From contig CAKRDZ010000014.1 of the NCBI GenBank assembly GCA_934316845.1, positions 11,102 to 75,101 of the forward strand: DNA of 64,000 nt. Reading direction: 5' to 3'. Positions 9,575 to 17,869 of the stretch are shown here, piece by piece. The notes beneath the pieces are model-generated. The model had not been told where the DNA came from, searched no databases, and saw only the letters and a list, made by a program, of their open reading frames with translations. The DNA comes from an uncultured Eubacterium sp. GTDB taxonomy: Bacteria > Bacillota > Clostridia > Lachnospirales > Lachnospiraceae. Numbering within the stretch: position 1 is the first letter of the stretch; each line of letters opens with the position of its first letter. A program made the position numbers and the translations under genes.

Positions 9575-10867
9575 ATGAATTATAGAGAGACAAGACAGTA
9601 TATTCAGGCGGTACAGACCGGTGCCGCCATACAACCCGGTTTGGAGACCATTTCCCTCCTGCTTTCGAAGATTGGGAATCCGCAGGACAGGTGTTCTTTT
9701 ATCCATCTCGCAGGAACGAATGGAAAGGGATCCACCGGAACATTTATAACAAACGTATTGGCGCAGAGCGGACGAAAAATAGGACGTTATTTTTCCCCCG
9801 CTCTTTTTTCAAAGAACGAAACCATACAATGGAACCAAGGTGGGGAAACGCACTATATTACGAAAACGGAATACGAAACCCGGTATGTGCGGATCGGAGA
9901 AGCCATCCGTCAGATGAAAGAACAGGGACAGCCGGTTCCGACGGATTTTGAGATTGAGACGGCCCTTGCCTTTTTGGCATTCTCCGACTGGAACTGTGAC
10001 CTTGTTGTACTGGAAACCGGTATGGGAGGTACGTTAGATGCGACAAATGTGGTAAAATTTGTAAATATCAATGTCATTACGACTATTGCGATGGATCATC
10101 AGAAATTTCTGGGAGACACGATCGAAGAGATCGCAGCACAAAAAGCCGGCATCATTACGAACGCAGCACCGGTTGTGACGGCACAGGAATCGCCGGAAGC
10201 ACTTCGGGTGATACAAAAACGCTGTGAGGAGAAAGAAGCGCCCCTTTTTATTCTGGATCGGAAGGAAATCCGCGTTCTTTCCTGTGAGGCGGGACAGACA
10301 AAGTTCTGTTATCAGGGCGAAACGTATACCATCGGGATGTGTGGACAGTATCAGGTGGAAAATGCGTGCCTGGCGCTTCTTGCCCTGCAGGTGCTGGAAC
10401 CTCTGCCGCTGGAGATCCGTCACAAAGGACTGGTGGAGGCAAGATGGCCCGGACGGTTTGATTATGTGAAAAAAGAGCCGGTATGGATTGCGGATGGTGC
10501 GCATAATCCGCAGGGGATAGAAAGCCTGCTGAATTCCCTCTGGCAGCTGTATCCGGACAAAAACTGGATCGGGCTCATGGGGGTGTTTGCGGACAAGGAT
10601 CACCGGAAGATGTGCCGGAAACTGGCAGAAAACAGCCGGTTTCAGAAGATATTTACGATTACGGCACCCGGACCGAGAGGGCTTGCCGCGGAAGATCTGG
10701 CAGAAGAACTCGCCTCTTTTGGAATGGAGAGCCTTGCCTGCACTTCCCTTACGGAAGCCGTGGAAGAGACAAAAGAATACCAAAAATTGGAAAAAAATGA
10801 AACGATTGCTGTTTGTTTTGGTTCCCTTTCTTTTATGAAAGAACTTTATGACATCATGGGAGAATGA
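9575..10867 (+). CDS. folC: Folylpolyglutamate synthase / dihydrofolate synthase
   Basis: This Mur-ligase-type ATPase adds glutamate residues to folates, and in bifunctional forms also makes dihydrofolate from dihydropteroate. The 430 residues show the P-loop AGTNGKGSTGTFI near residue 48, the FolC-type METGMGGTLDATN-like segment (ETGMGGTLDATNVV) and the GAHNPQGIESL motif in the C-terminal domain. The start is ATG 9575, preceded by an AGAACGAGGT ribosome site. It stands alone between a terminator upstream and a phosphate transporter with its own promoter region downstream. Confidence 0.93.
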   Translation: MNYRETRQYIQAVQTGAAIQPGLETISLLLSKIGNPQDRCSFIHLAGTNGKGSTGTFITNVLAQSGRKIGRYFSPALFSKNETIQWNQGGETHYITKTEYETRYVRIGEAIRQMKEQGQPVPTDFEIETALAFLAFSDWNCDLVVLETGMGGTLDATNVVKFVNINVITTIAMDHQKFLGDTIEEIAAQKAGIITNAAPVVTAQESPEALRVIQKRCEEKEAPLFILDRKEIRVLSCEAGQTKFCYQGETYTIGMCGQYQVENACLALLALQVLEPLPLEIRHKGLVEARWPGRFDYVKKEPVWIADGAHNPQGIESLLNSLWQLYPDKNWIGLMGVFADKDHRKMCRKLAENSRFQKIFTITAPGPRGLAAEDLAEELASFGMESLACTSLTEAVEETKEYQKLEKNETIAVCFGSLSFMKELYDIMGE

Positions 10868-10870
10868 TAT

Positions 10871-10919
10871 TTTACATAGATTTTACATAAGGTATATTTG
10901 CATTTTACAATGGTATACT
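10871..10919 (+). promoter_or_regulatory. PhoP-box-like direct repeats with -10 element
   Basis: TTTACA occurs at 10871-10876, 10882-10887 and 10904-10909. The spacings are exactly 11 and 22 bases, and a degenerate copy (TATATT) fills the intermediate phase at 10893. A TATACT -10 element follows at 10914-10919 with no good -35. Four-fold 6+5 spacing of TT(A/T/C)A(C/T)A units is the layout of PhoP activator sites in Bacillus, and the gene downstream is a phosphate transporter. Confidence 0.65.
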
Positions 10920-10973
10920 ATCATGAAGAAGAGTGAAAAATATGTAAAATACGTGATTTGAAAGGAGAACCCC

Positions 10974-12734
10974 ATGGACATTTTTGGAGTATTATCCATG
11001 CTTGGCGGTCTTGCCTTGTTTTTGTATGGAATGAATACAATGGGCGAGGGACTGACAAAAGTTTCAGGAGGAAAATTAGAAAGGATTTTGGAAAAACTGA
11101 CATCCAGTCCGATCCGTGCCGTGTGCCTTGGTGCACTTGTGACGGCTGTGATCCAGTCGTCATCGGCAACGACGGTTATGGTGGTTGGATTTGTCAATTC
11201 CGGCATTATGAAGCTGTCACAGGCAATCGGAATTATCATGGGTGCCAATATCGGTACGACGATCACATCGTGGATCTTAAGTTTGTCCGGTATTGAGAGT
11301 GACAGTTTTTGGATGCAGTTTTTAAAACCATCGAATTTCTCGCCGGTTCTTGCGGTCATTGGTATCATTTTTATCATGTTTGTCAATAACCAGAAAAAGA
11401 AAGATATCGGTATGATCTTAGTGGGGTTCGCCATTTTGATGTATGGAATGGAAACGATGAGCAGTGCGGTTGCACCTCTTGCGGATGTGCCGGAATTTAC
11501 GGGCATTCTTACGATGTTCAGCAACCCGGTTCTGGGAATGCTTGCGGGACTTGTACTGACTGCCATAATTCAGAGTTCTTCGGCGTCCGTTGGTATTCTG
11601 CAGGCGTTATGTGCAACCGGTGCGATCACATATGGTACCGCATTTCCGATCATTATGGGGCAGAACATCGGAACCTGTGTGACAGCACTTTTGTCAAGTG
11701 TAGGAGCAAACCGGAGTGCGAGACGTGCGGCACTGGTGCACCTGTACTTTAATGTGATCGGAACCGTTGTGTTTATGGTTGTCTTTTACAGCATTCATGC
11801 CATTGTGCCGTTTGGCTTTGTTGAAAATACAGCCGGCCCGATGGGGATTGCCGTGATCCACAGTGTGTTTAATGTGGTGGCAACCCTGTTACTGCTTCCA
11901 TTTTCGCGTGCCCTTGAAAAACTGGCATATCTCAGCATTCCGGAGACGGAAGAAGAAAAACAGCAGAAAGAGATGGGAACACTTCTGGATGAACGTTTTC
12001 TGGAGCAGCCGGCATTTGCGATGGAACGCTGTAAAAAAGTGGCAATGATAATGGCAGAAACTGCCAAACAGGGCTTCTTTGATGCGATGAGCCTTCTCGA
12101 TGAATACGACGAAAAGACAGCAAGAAAAGTGTATCAGAAGGAAGAAGAAGTCGATCACTACGAAGATGAACTGGGAAGCTATCTGGTGAAACTGAGTTCC
12201 AAAAACTTGTCGGAGCAGGATGCCGAAACGTTGTCCATGATTCTGCATTCCATCAGCGATTTTGAGCGAATTTCCGATCATGCGATGAACATTGAAGAAT
12301 CGGCCAGAAAGATAAAAGAAAAAGAAATTGTCTTTTCCGACAAAGCCAGAGAGGAACTGGAAGTATTTGAAAAAATCATTCAGGATATATTAAATTTATC
12401 CGTAATGGTGTTCCTGGAGGAAGATTCCAAGCAGGCGAGAGAGATCGAACCGATGGAAGAAGTCGTAGACCGTTTAACAAAAAAAGTAAAAAAACGTCAT
12501 GTCAAACGTCTGGAAAAAGGAAAATGTACGATGGATGCCGGGCTTGTGTTAAATGATCTGGCAACCAATTTTGAACGTGTGGCAGACCATTGTTCCAACA
12601 TCGGAGTCTGTGTGATCCAGATCGAAGAAGAAGCCTTTGATACCCACGAATATCTGGATACACTGGACAAGGGAAAAGATTCCTGGTTCAATGAAAGATA
12701 TGAGGTGTATAAACAAAAATATATGCTGCCGTAA
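10974..12734 (+). CDS. Na+/phosphate cotransporter with C-terminal PhoU-like domain
   Basis: This membrane protein should import inorganic phosphate with sodium, or export it. The N-terminal half holds two inverted Na_Pi_cotrans repeats, each with the family's QSSS signature (VIQSSSATTVM near residue 60 and IIQSSSASVGI near residue 200), and about eight membrane segments. The C-terminal 230 residues are helical and acidic like PhoU. At 586 residues it matches the YjbB/NptA-type family. AAAGGAG precedes the ATG. The Pho-box-like repeats upstream suggest induction by phosphate limitation. Confidence 0.92.
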   Translation: MDIFGVLSMLGGLALFLYGMNTMGEGLTKVSGGKLERILEKLTSSPIRAVCLGALVTAVIQSSSATTVMVVGFVNSGIMKLSQAIGIIMGANIGTTITSWILSLSGIESDSFWMQFLKPSNFSPVLAVIGIIFIMFVNNQKKKDIGMILVGFAILMYGMETMSSAVAPLADVPEFTGILTMFSNPVLGMLAGLVLTAIIQSSSASVGILQALCATGAITYGTAFPIIMGQNIGTCVTALLSSVGANRSARRAALVHLYFNVIGTVVFMVVFYSIHAIVPFGFVENTAGPMGIAVIHSVFNVVATLLLLPFSRALEKLAYLSIPETEEEKQQKEMGTLLDERFLEQPAFAMERCKKVAMIMAETAKQGFFDAMSLLDEYDEKTARKVYQKEEEVDHYEDELGSYLVKLSSKNLSEQDAETLSMILHSISDFERISDHAMNIEESARKIKEKEIVFSDKAREELEVFEKIIQDILNLSVMVFLEEDSKQAREIEPMEEVVDRLTKKVKKRHVKRLEKGKCTMDAGLVLNDLATNFERVADHCSNIGVCVIQIEEEAFDTHEYLDTLDKGKDSWFNERYEVYKQKYMLP

Positions 12735-12839
12735 CTGGAAGAAAAAAGCAGAAAATACGAACGGCAATGTTGCATAAAAGAATCCGCAAACGGAGATACT
12801 AACCCCTGTTAAACTACTTATAGGAAAGGGGGAAGGTTC

Positions 12840-13691
12840 GTGAAATGGATTCGTCTGGTCATAGCAGCCGGTATTTGCCTGCTTTTTCTTTTGCCCGCAA
12901 TCGAACTTTCTACCGGTGACTGTGAGGAAAAAATTGTAAGATATGTAGCGCTGGGGGACAGCATTGCCGGGGGATATGGGCTGAAAGATGTGCAAAACGA
13001 CAGTTATGTGGCGCTGGTGCAGAAAAAACTGGAGTCGGTCTGTGAAGGGGTGTATGCCTGGAATTTTGGGGAAAACGGGTTAAAAAGCAAAGAACTGCTG
13101 GAACGATTGACAGATTCTTCTAATCCGCATTATGAAGAGTATAATGAGGCATTGAAAGAAGCGGATCTGGTTACGGTATCGATCGGTTCCAATGATCTGA
13201 TGCAGTATTTATCCCAAAGCCCGGATGTGGAAAAATTAAAAAAGGAAGGCGATGCGTTGTTTTCGAAAGCATGCGAAGAGTTTCAGGTGACACTGCCGCG
13301 TCTGGTGACAGAGATTGAAAAAAGGGCGCCGAAGGCGGAAATCGTCATGAATAACATTTACAATCCGTGTGACGACGTGTCATTTACGATGGAAGAGGTT
13401 TTCGGGATCAACATTAAAAATGTTGCCAGACAGTACATTGGCAGATTGAACAACAGTTATGAGGAAATTAAGACCTTGCAAGTTTTTGCAAATTCAGGTA
13501 AAATAAAAGGAACGCCAAGAATTCAGATCGCAGATGTAAATGCTGCCTTTGCCGGCAGCCGGCAGGTATGCGTCAACCGCATGATCTCACTGCGTGGCAT
13601 TGATCCGCATCCGAATAAGACCGGACATGCGAGGATTGCAGAGGAAGTGATCGGGGATCTCGAAAAGGACGGATTTTTTGAAAGGATGTAA
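12840..13691 (+). CDS. SGNH/GDSL-family hydrolase, membrane-anchored or secreted
   Basis: This is a predicted esterase or lipase-like hydrolase. The N-terminus is one hydrophobic segment (residues 3-20), suggesting export or anchoring. Block I is YVALGDSIAGGYG with the nucleophile serine, block III is SIGSNDL with the asparagine, and block V DPHPNKTGH carries Asp and His, so all SGNH residues are present. Length 283. The start is GTG 12840 behind an AGGAAAGGGGG stretch. The stop codon lies inside the terminal repeat of the MITE-like element that follows, so the element may have supplied the current 3' end. Confidence 0.88.
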   Translation: MKWIRLVIAAGICLLFLLPAIELSTGDCEEKIVRYVALGDSIAGGYGLKDVQNDSYVALVQKKLESVCEGVYAWNFGENGLKSKELLERLTDSSNPHYEEYNEALKEADLVTVSIGSNDLMQYLSQSPDVEKLKKEGDALFSKACEEFQVTLPRLVTEIEKRAPKAEIVMNNIYNPCDDVSFTMEEVFGINIKNVARQYIGRLNNSYEEIKTLQVFANSGKIKGTPRIQIADVNAAFAGSRQVCVNRMISLRGIDPHPNKTGHARIAEEVIGDLEKDGFFERM

Positions 13692-13887
13692 CTATTCAGG
13701 CTCCCCCCACCGTCCCATATTCGCATTTTGAACACTTCGTGTTCTTTCCCGCCTTTGACAAGGCTAAAAATGCTCATAGGGGGTGGGGGAACCCTATTAG
13801 AATTACTGTGCAAAATCAATGTTTCTTACGTGCAAGCACGACGATGCATTGATTTTGCACAGTAATCCTGAATAGTTACGAAAGGAT
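13680..13887. repeat. 8-bp target-site duplication flanking MITE copy 1
   Basis: GAAAGGAT occurs at 13680-13687 immediately before, and at 13880-13887 immediately after, the element. A perfect 8-bp direct repeat touching both terminal repeats is the footprint expected of a transposase insertion. The right copy now serves as ribosome site for the next gene. Confidence 0.75.
13688..13879 (-). mobile_element. MITE-like element, copy 1 (192 bp)
   Basis: Perfect 13-bp terminal inverted repeats, GTAACTATTCAGG at 13688-13700 and its complement at 13867-13879, bound a non-coding segment. It contains a 20-bp perfect hairpin (13802-13821 with 13847-13866) whose 25-base loop carries a CGTGC/GCACG inner stem. 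A second, longer imperfect hairpin contains GAACAC/GTGTTC and GCCTT/AAGGC sub-stems. I assign the minus strand because copy 2 at 31902 reads in the opposite direction. It lies between the SGNH hydrolase and the HAD gene. No transposase is encoded, so movement would need one in trans. Confidence 0.85.
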
Positions 13888-13895
13888 TAAGTAAA

Positions 13896-14561
13896 ATGGA
13901 GATAAAAGGTGCAATATTTGATCTGGATGGAACCCTTTTGGATTCCATGTGGGTCTGGAATCAGGTGGACATTGATTTCCTCGGAAAACGTGGATTTGAT
14001 GTCCCGCCGGATTATCCCAAAGCAATTGCCGCGATGGGATTTCATGAGACGGCACAATATACGATAAAGAGGTTCGGATTAAACGAGATGGTCGAGGACG
14101 TGATCGCAGAATGGGACCGCATGGCAGCGCAGATGTACCACGAGAGGGTTAAGGTCAAGCAGGATGTCACAGAAGTACTCGAACAAATGAAACGGCAGGG
14201 GATCCACCTCGGAATCGCGACGGCTTCGTACCGCACGTTATTTGAACCCTGCCTCCGGCGAAACGGTGTATTTGAATATTTTGAGGCGGTTACGGAAACG
14301 TCCGAAGTAGCGCGTGGCAAAGGATTTCCGGATATTTACATAAAAGCGGCAGAAAAAATGAATTGCAGACCGGAGCAGTGTCTTGTGTTTGAGGACATTA
14401 CAAAAGGGATAGAGGCGGCCGGAAGTGGCGGCTTTCAGACGGTTGCGGTATACGATCCGGCAGCGCAGGCAGAGTGGGAGGAGAATAAGGCGAAAGCGGA
14501 TTTCCATATTGAAAACTTTAAGGAACTGCTGGAACCGTCAAGTTTTCTAAACCGGCTGTAG
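13896..14561 (+). CDS. HAD-superfamily hydrolase (phosphoglucomutase/phosphatase-like)
   Basis: This is a predicted small-molecule phosphatase or sugar phosphomutase. The 221 residues contain motif I FDLDGTLLDS at residues 8-17 with both aspartates, motif II in IATASYR, a conserved lysine near GKGFPDIY, and motif III FEDITKGIEAA, plus a four-helix cap typical of subfamily I. The substrate is not deducible. Its ribosome site (GAAAGGAT) is the right-hand target duplication of the MITE-like element, so the insertion placed a 192-bp structured segment directly before this gene. Confidence 0.88.
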   Translation: MEIKGAIFDLDGTLLDSMWVWNQVDIDFLGKRGFDVPPDYPKAIAAMGFHETAQYTIKRFGLNEMVEDVIAEWDRMAAQMYHERVKVKQDVTEVLEQMKRQGIHLGIATASYRTLFEPCLRRNGVFEYFEAVTETSEVARGKGFPDIYIKAAEKMNCRPEQCLVFEDITKGIEAAGSGGFQTVAVYDPAAQAEWEENKAKADFHIENFKELLEPSSFLNRL

Positions 14562-14568
14562 TTCAATC

Positions 14569-14597
14569 TTGACGGAATGCAGAATTTCGTGTAAAAT
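14569..14597 (+). promoter_or_regulatory. Sigma-A-type promoter upstream of zapA
   Basis: TTGACG at 14569-14574, a 17-base spacer, then TAAAAT at 14592-14597. The distance to the zapA start codon is about 60 bases. Confidence 0.6.
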
Positions 14598-14659
14598 TAG
14601 ATAGAGATATTGTTGGAAAACTGCCATATTTTGGCAAAGATAAAGAAACGGGGACTGGC

Positions 14660-15526
14660 ATGAAAAGTAAAAATGACGTAGATGTATTGATCAACGGACG
14701 AAAATATACACTCTGTGGATTTGAAAGTGCAGATTATATCCAGAAAGTGGCTACGTATATCAACAGCAAACTTTCGGAATTTCAGAAAAAAGAATATTAC
14801 GCGACGATGGATATTGAACTGAAAAATATCCTGCTTGCGATCAATATTGCAGATGATTATTTTAAAGTGGACCGCGATGTGAAATCGATGATGAAAGACA
14901 ATGAGCGCAAGGACAAGATGGTTCTTGAGATGAAACATAAGATCCTGGAGCAGGAGACGGCAGAAGCCAATCTGAAAAAGCAGATGGAAGAACTGCGTAA
15001 GACATTGGAAGCCTCCGAGAAAAAAGTTGTAGAACTCAATGTTATCAGTCAGGAAAATGCTGCCAAGGCAAACGAGGCGGAGAAAAAAGTATCGGAAAGC
15101 GAGGCAGAAAAAACTTCAACAAAGACGAAGTTAGAGGCGGCGAACGAAGAAATTGAGCAGTTGAAAAAAGAATTGGAGGATGCCGCGAAAAAGGAAAAAT
15201 CGCTGCAGGAAAAATATGACAAACAGGAAGAAAAACTTGCGGATCTGCGCGAAAAGAGCAAAAAAGATCTGGCGGATGCAAAAGCAAAATATACACAGGA
15301 TGGCAAAAAATTAAAAGAAAAATTTGAGACAGCAAAAGCCGATCTTGTGAAAAAATATGAAGCAGCCAAAGCGGATATTAATAAAAAGGTGGAAGAGGGA
15401 ACGACAGAATGGAAAGAAAAATATGAGCAGGGCGAGAGTGAACGCGGTGAACTAAAAGCCAAATTGGAAGCGGCAGAACGCCGTATTACGGATTTGGAAT
15501 CAAGAAACCGCAGAGGAAAAAGATAA
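14660..15526 (+). CDS. zapA: ZapA-domain cell division protein with long coiled coil
   Basis: The first 95 residues match ZapA, the factor that bundles FtsZ filaments (NGRKYTLCGFESADYIQKVATYIN, then MDIELKNILLAINIADDYFK). ZapA proteins are usually 80-110 residues. Here a further roughly 190 residues form a nearly uninterrupted Lys/Glu/Ala-rich coiled coil ending in a basic RNRRGKR tail. The architecture is a ZapA dimerisation head fused to an extended rod, which may let it reach other division proteins. It has its own promoter and precedes a cell-wall synthesis cluster, which fits a septum role. Confidence 0.85.
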   Translation: MKSKNDVDVLINGRKYTLCGFESADYIQKVATYINSKLSEFQKKEYYATMDIELKNILLAINIADDYFKVDRDVKSMMKDNERKDKMVLEMKHKILEQETAEANLKKQMEELRKTLEASEKKVVELNVISQENAAKANEAEKKVSESEAEKTSTKTKLEAANEEIEQLKKELEDAAKKEKSLQEKYDKQEEKLADLREKSKKDLADAKAKYTQDGKKLKEKFETAKADLVKKYEAAKADINKKVEEGTTEWKEKYEQGESERGELKAKLEAAERRITDLESRNRRGKR

Positions 15527-15539
15527 GAACAGAGAAATG

Positions 15540-15580
15540 GACGGGAAACAACGGAAACACTTGTTTCTCGTCTGTCTTTC
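15540..15580 (+). terminator. Weak hairpin terminator after zapA
   Basis: Arms of 12 bases (15540-15551 and 15561-15572, one G-U pair) are followed by a broken T-rich run, TGTCTTTCT. Probably only partly efficient. Confidence 0.55.
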
Positions 15581-15607
15581 TATAGAAGTTTCAGAATGGA
15601 GAAAACG

Positions 15608-17869
15608 ATGAGTGTAGAGATATTGGCACCGGGCGGCTCGGCAGATGGCATTTATGCTGCCATGCTGCATGGGGCAGATGCGGTTTATACAGGGACAAGG
15701 CGATTTTCCGCGAGAGCCTTTGCAGACAATCCGTCGGTGGAAGAATTGTGTGATATCCTTGGTTTTGCACATGCACGTGATAAAAAAATATATGTAACGG
15801 TCAATACCCTTTTGACCGATCCGGAGTTAGAAGGGGATCTTTACGATCTGCTCCTTCCCCTTTATGACAATGGATTGGATGCCGTCATCGTACAGGATGT
15901 CGGGGTGATGCAGTTTATCCACGAGGCATTTCCGGATCTGGATATCCATGCGAGTACTCAGATGACGATCGTTACGGCGGAGGGAGCAAACCAGTGGAAA
16001 CCGTATGGGGTGACCCGTGTCGTGCCGGCGAGAGAATTGAGTATCGGTGAGATTGCTCAGATGCGCCGTCATACCGATCTGGAGATGGAAGTGTTTGTTC
16101 ATGGAGCGCTATGTTACTGCTATTCCGGGCAGTGCATGATGAGCCAGTCAATCGGTGGAAGAAGCGGAAACCGTGGCATGTGTGCCCAGCCGTGCCGTCT
16201 GCCGTATCGCCTGTCGTCCGGAAAAACCGGCTATTACCTGAGTCCGAAAGATATGTGCACACTCGGACAGGTGGGAGAATTGATGGACGCCGGTGTCGAT
16301 TCGTTTAAGATCGAAGGCCGCATGAAAAAACTTGAATATGCCGCCATGACGGCAAGATTGTACCGTATGTATGCGGATGCACATGAAGCAGGGGTAAAAC
16401 CGGACGACAAGGAATTGGAAAAAGATGTAAAAAAACTGATGGACTTGTATAACCGGGGAGGTTTCTGCAAAGGCTACTTATTTGAAAAAGACAAGAAAAC
16501 GATTATTTATAAAGAAAAAAACGGGCATTATGGTGTGGAAGTGGGAACCGTTCTCCGTGTGAAAAAGGGAGAAGCTGTGTTCCGGCTGACAGAGGAGATC
16601 GCTTATCAGGATGTCCTGGAATTCCGCGATGAAAATGGCGAAAAAGTGTACGAATATACGGTGAAAAATGGCTGCCTGCCACCGGCGGAAGTTACGGCAC
16701 GGTATCAAAAAGGCAGTGTGATAAAGCCGGGGCAGAAGGTATTCCGCACCAAAAATGCGGCACTTTTACAGGAAATTGGGGAAGCGGTAGAACGAGAAAA
16801 GAAGGAAGATAAGCTGCCGGTATGCGGTGTCTTTCAGGCAGAAATTGGAAAAGAAATGACGCTGCAGCTTTTCTGTGGAGCGGTTTCCTGTGAAGCGACA
16901 GGAATCTGTGTGGAACCGGCAAAAGGCAAAGCGGTTTCACCGGAAGATGTGCGCAAACGCCTTCAAAAGACAGGAGAAAGTGATTTTACATTTTCTACGC
17001 TGGAGGTTTCGGTGGAAGAAGGAGCATTTCTGCCACTCGGACAGATCGCGGCTCTTCGCCGCGAAGGATTTGCAAAGATCGGCCAGGAACTCAAAAAAGA
17101 GCAGTTAAAGAAACGCCGGCAGGTTCCGGCAAAACGTCCGCAAAAGCCGGTGGTATCGGAAAAAACAAAAAAAGAACATTTGTTTGTAAATGTGACAGAT
17201 TTTCGACAAATTTATGAGGTAAAATCAATCATAAAAGAAGGAAACACAAAGTTAGTACCGGTATTTCCGTTAGAGTGGTTTGCCGGAAAATGCTGGAGAG
17301 AACTGGCAGCGGAGATGGAAGAGATTTCCTTTATGATCTCTCTCCCGGTGATCTTAGATCTGCCGGCAAGGAAACATTTTCTGCAAAACTGGCAACACTA
17401 TGGACAGGAACTGCAAAAGGGAAACTTGGCGGGGATTCTGATCCAGTCCTTGGAACATCTGCCGATGTTACAGCAACTGGAGATCGACCACCTTCCAAGG
17501 ATTGCCGGCCCGCGCCTGTATCAGTGGAATGAACGGACAAGACAGGTGTATGAGACGTTCGGGATGAAAGAGCATACCGGTCTGGCTGCCGGAAGAATGG
17601 CAGTGATGGTGACGAAGGGATGTGTTAACCAGCAGACCGGAAATTGTCTCCGAACCGGAGGAAAGCCGGCACCACTGGAAATTACGACACCGAAAAAGGA
17701 TGGTTTTGTTTCTGTGCCGATCTGTGAATACTGCTATAATTTCTGCTATGAGAAAGAAGGAAAGGTACAGGAATTACAATGTGAGGATGATCTGCCGTTT
17801 GCCGAACTTGCGCTGGTAGAACCTCATGAGATTAGAAAGGTTTTGAAGCAATGGAACTTTTTATCGTAG
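15608..17869 (+). CDS. Peptidase U32 family protein (RlhA/YhbU-like, with C-terminal extension)
   Basis: The N-terminus EILAPGGSADGIYAAMLHGADAVY and the cysteine-rich signature GRSGNRGMCAQPCRLPYRL (near residue 195) place this in the U32 family, whose best-studied members hydroxylate rRNA or tRNA using an Fe-S cluster rather than act as proteases. Extra C-terminal cysteines (VPICEYCYNFCYE) probably complete cluster binding. At 753 residues it is the long form containing the DUF3656-like middle. I prefer ATG 15608, since TGGAGA sits five to six bases ahead; ATG 15596 would add four residues. It overlaps the downstream ftsW/rodA-like gene by 19 bases. Confidence 0.85.
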   Translation: MSVEILAPGGSADGIYAAMLHGADAVYTGTRRFSARAFADNPSVEELCDILGFAHARDKKIYVTVNTLLTDPELEGDLYDLLLPLYDNGLDAVIVQDVGVMQFIHEAFPDLDIHASTQMTIVTAEGANQWKPYGVTRVVPARELSIGEIAQMRRHTDLEMEVFVHGALCYCYSGQCMMSQSIGGRSGNRGMCAQPCRLPYRLSSGKTGYYLSPKDMCTLGQVGELMDAGVDSFKIEGRMKKLEYAAMTARLYRMYADAHEAGVKPDDKELEKDVKKLMDLYNRGGFCKGYLFEKDKKTIIYKEKNGHYGVEVGTVLRVKKGEAVFRLTEEIAYQDVLEFRDENGEKVYEYTVKNGCLPPAEVTARYQKGSVIKPGQKVFRTKNAALLQEIGEAVEREKKEDKLPVCGVFQAEIGKEMTLQLFCGAVSCEATGICVEPAKGKAVSPEDVRKRLQKTGESDFTFSTLEVSVEEGAFLPLGQIAALRREGFAKIGQELKKEQLKKRRQVPAKRPQKPVVSEKTKKEHLFVNVTDFRQIYEVKSIIKEGNTKLVPVFPLEWFAGKCWRELAAEMEEISFMISLPVILDLPARKHFLQNWQHYGQELQKGNLAGILIQSLEHLPMLQQLEIDHLPRIAGPRLYQWNERTRQVYETFGMKEHTGLAAGRMAVMVTKGCVNQQTGNCLRTGGKPAPLEITTPKKDGFVSVPICEYCYNFCYEKEGKVQELQCEDDLPFAELALVEPHEIRKVLKQWNFLS

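Noticed and set aside
13822..13846. Rho-independent terminator in the first hairpin of the MITE-like element
   Set aside because: Neither copy has a T-run after the hairpin, so classic termination is not supported even though the stem is strong.
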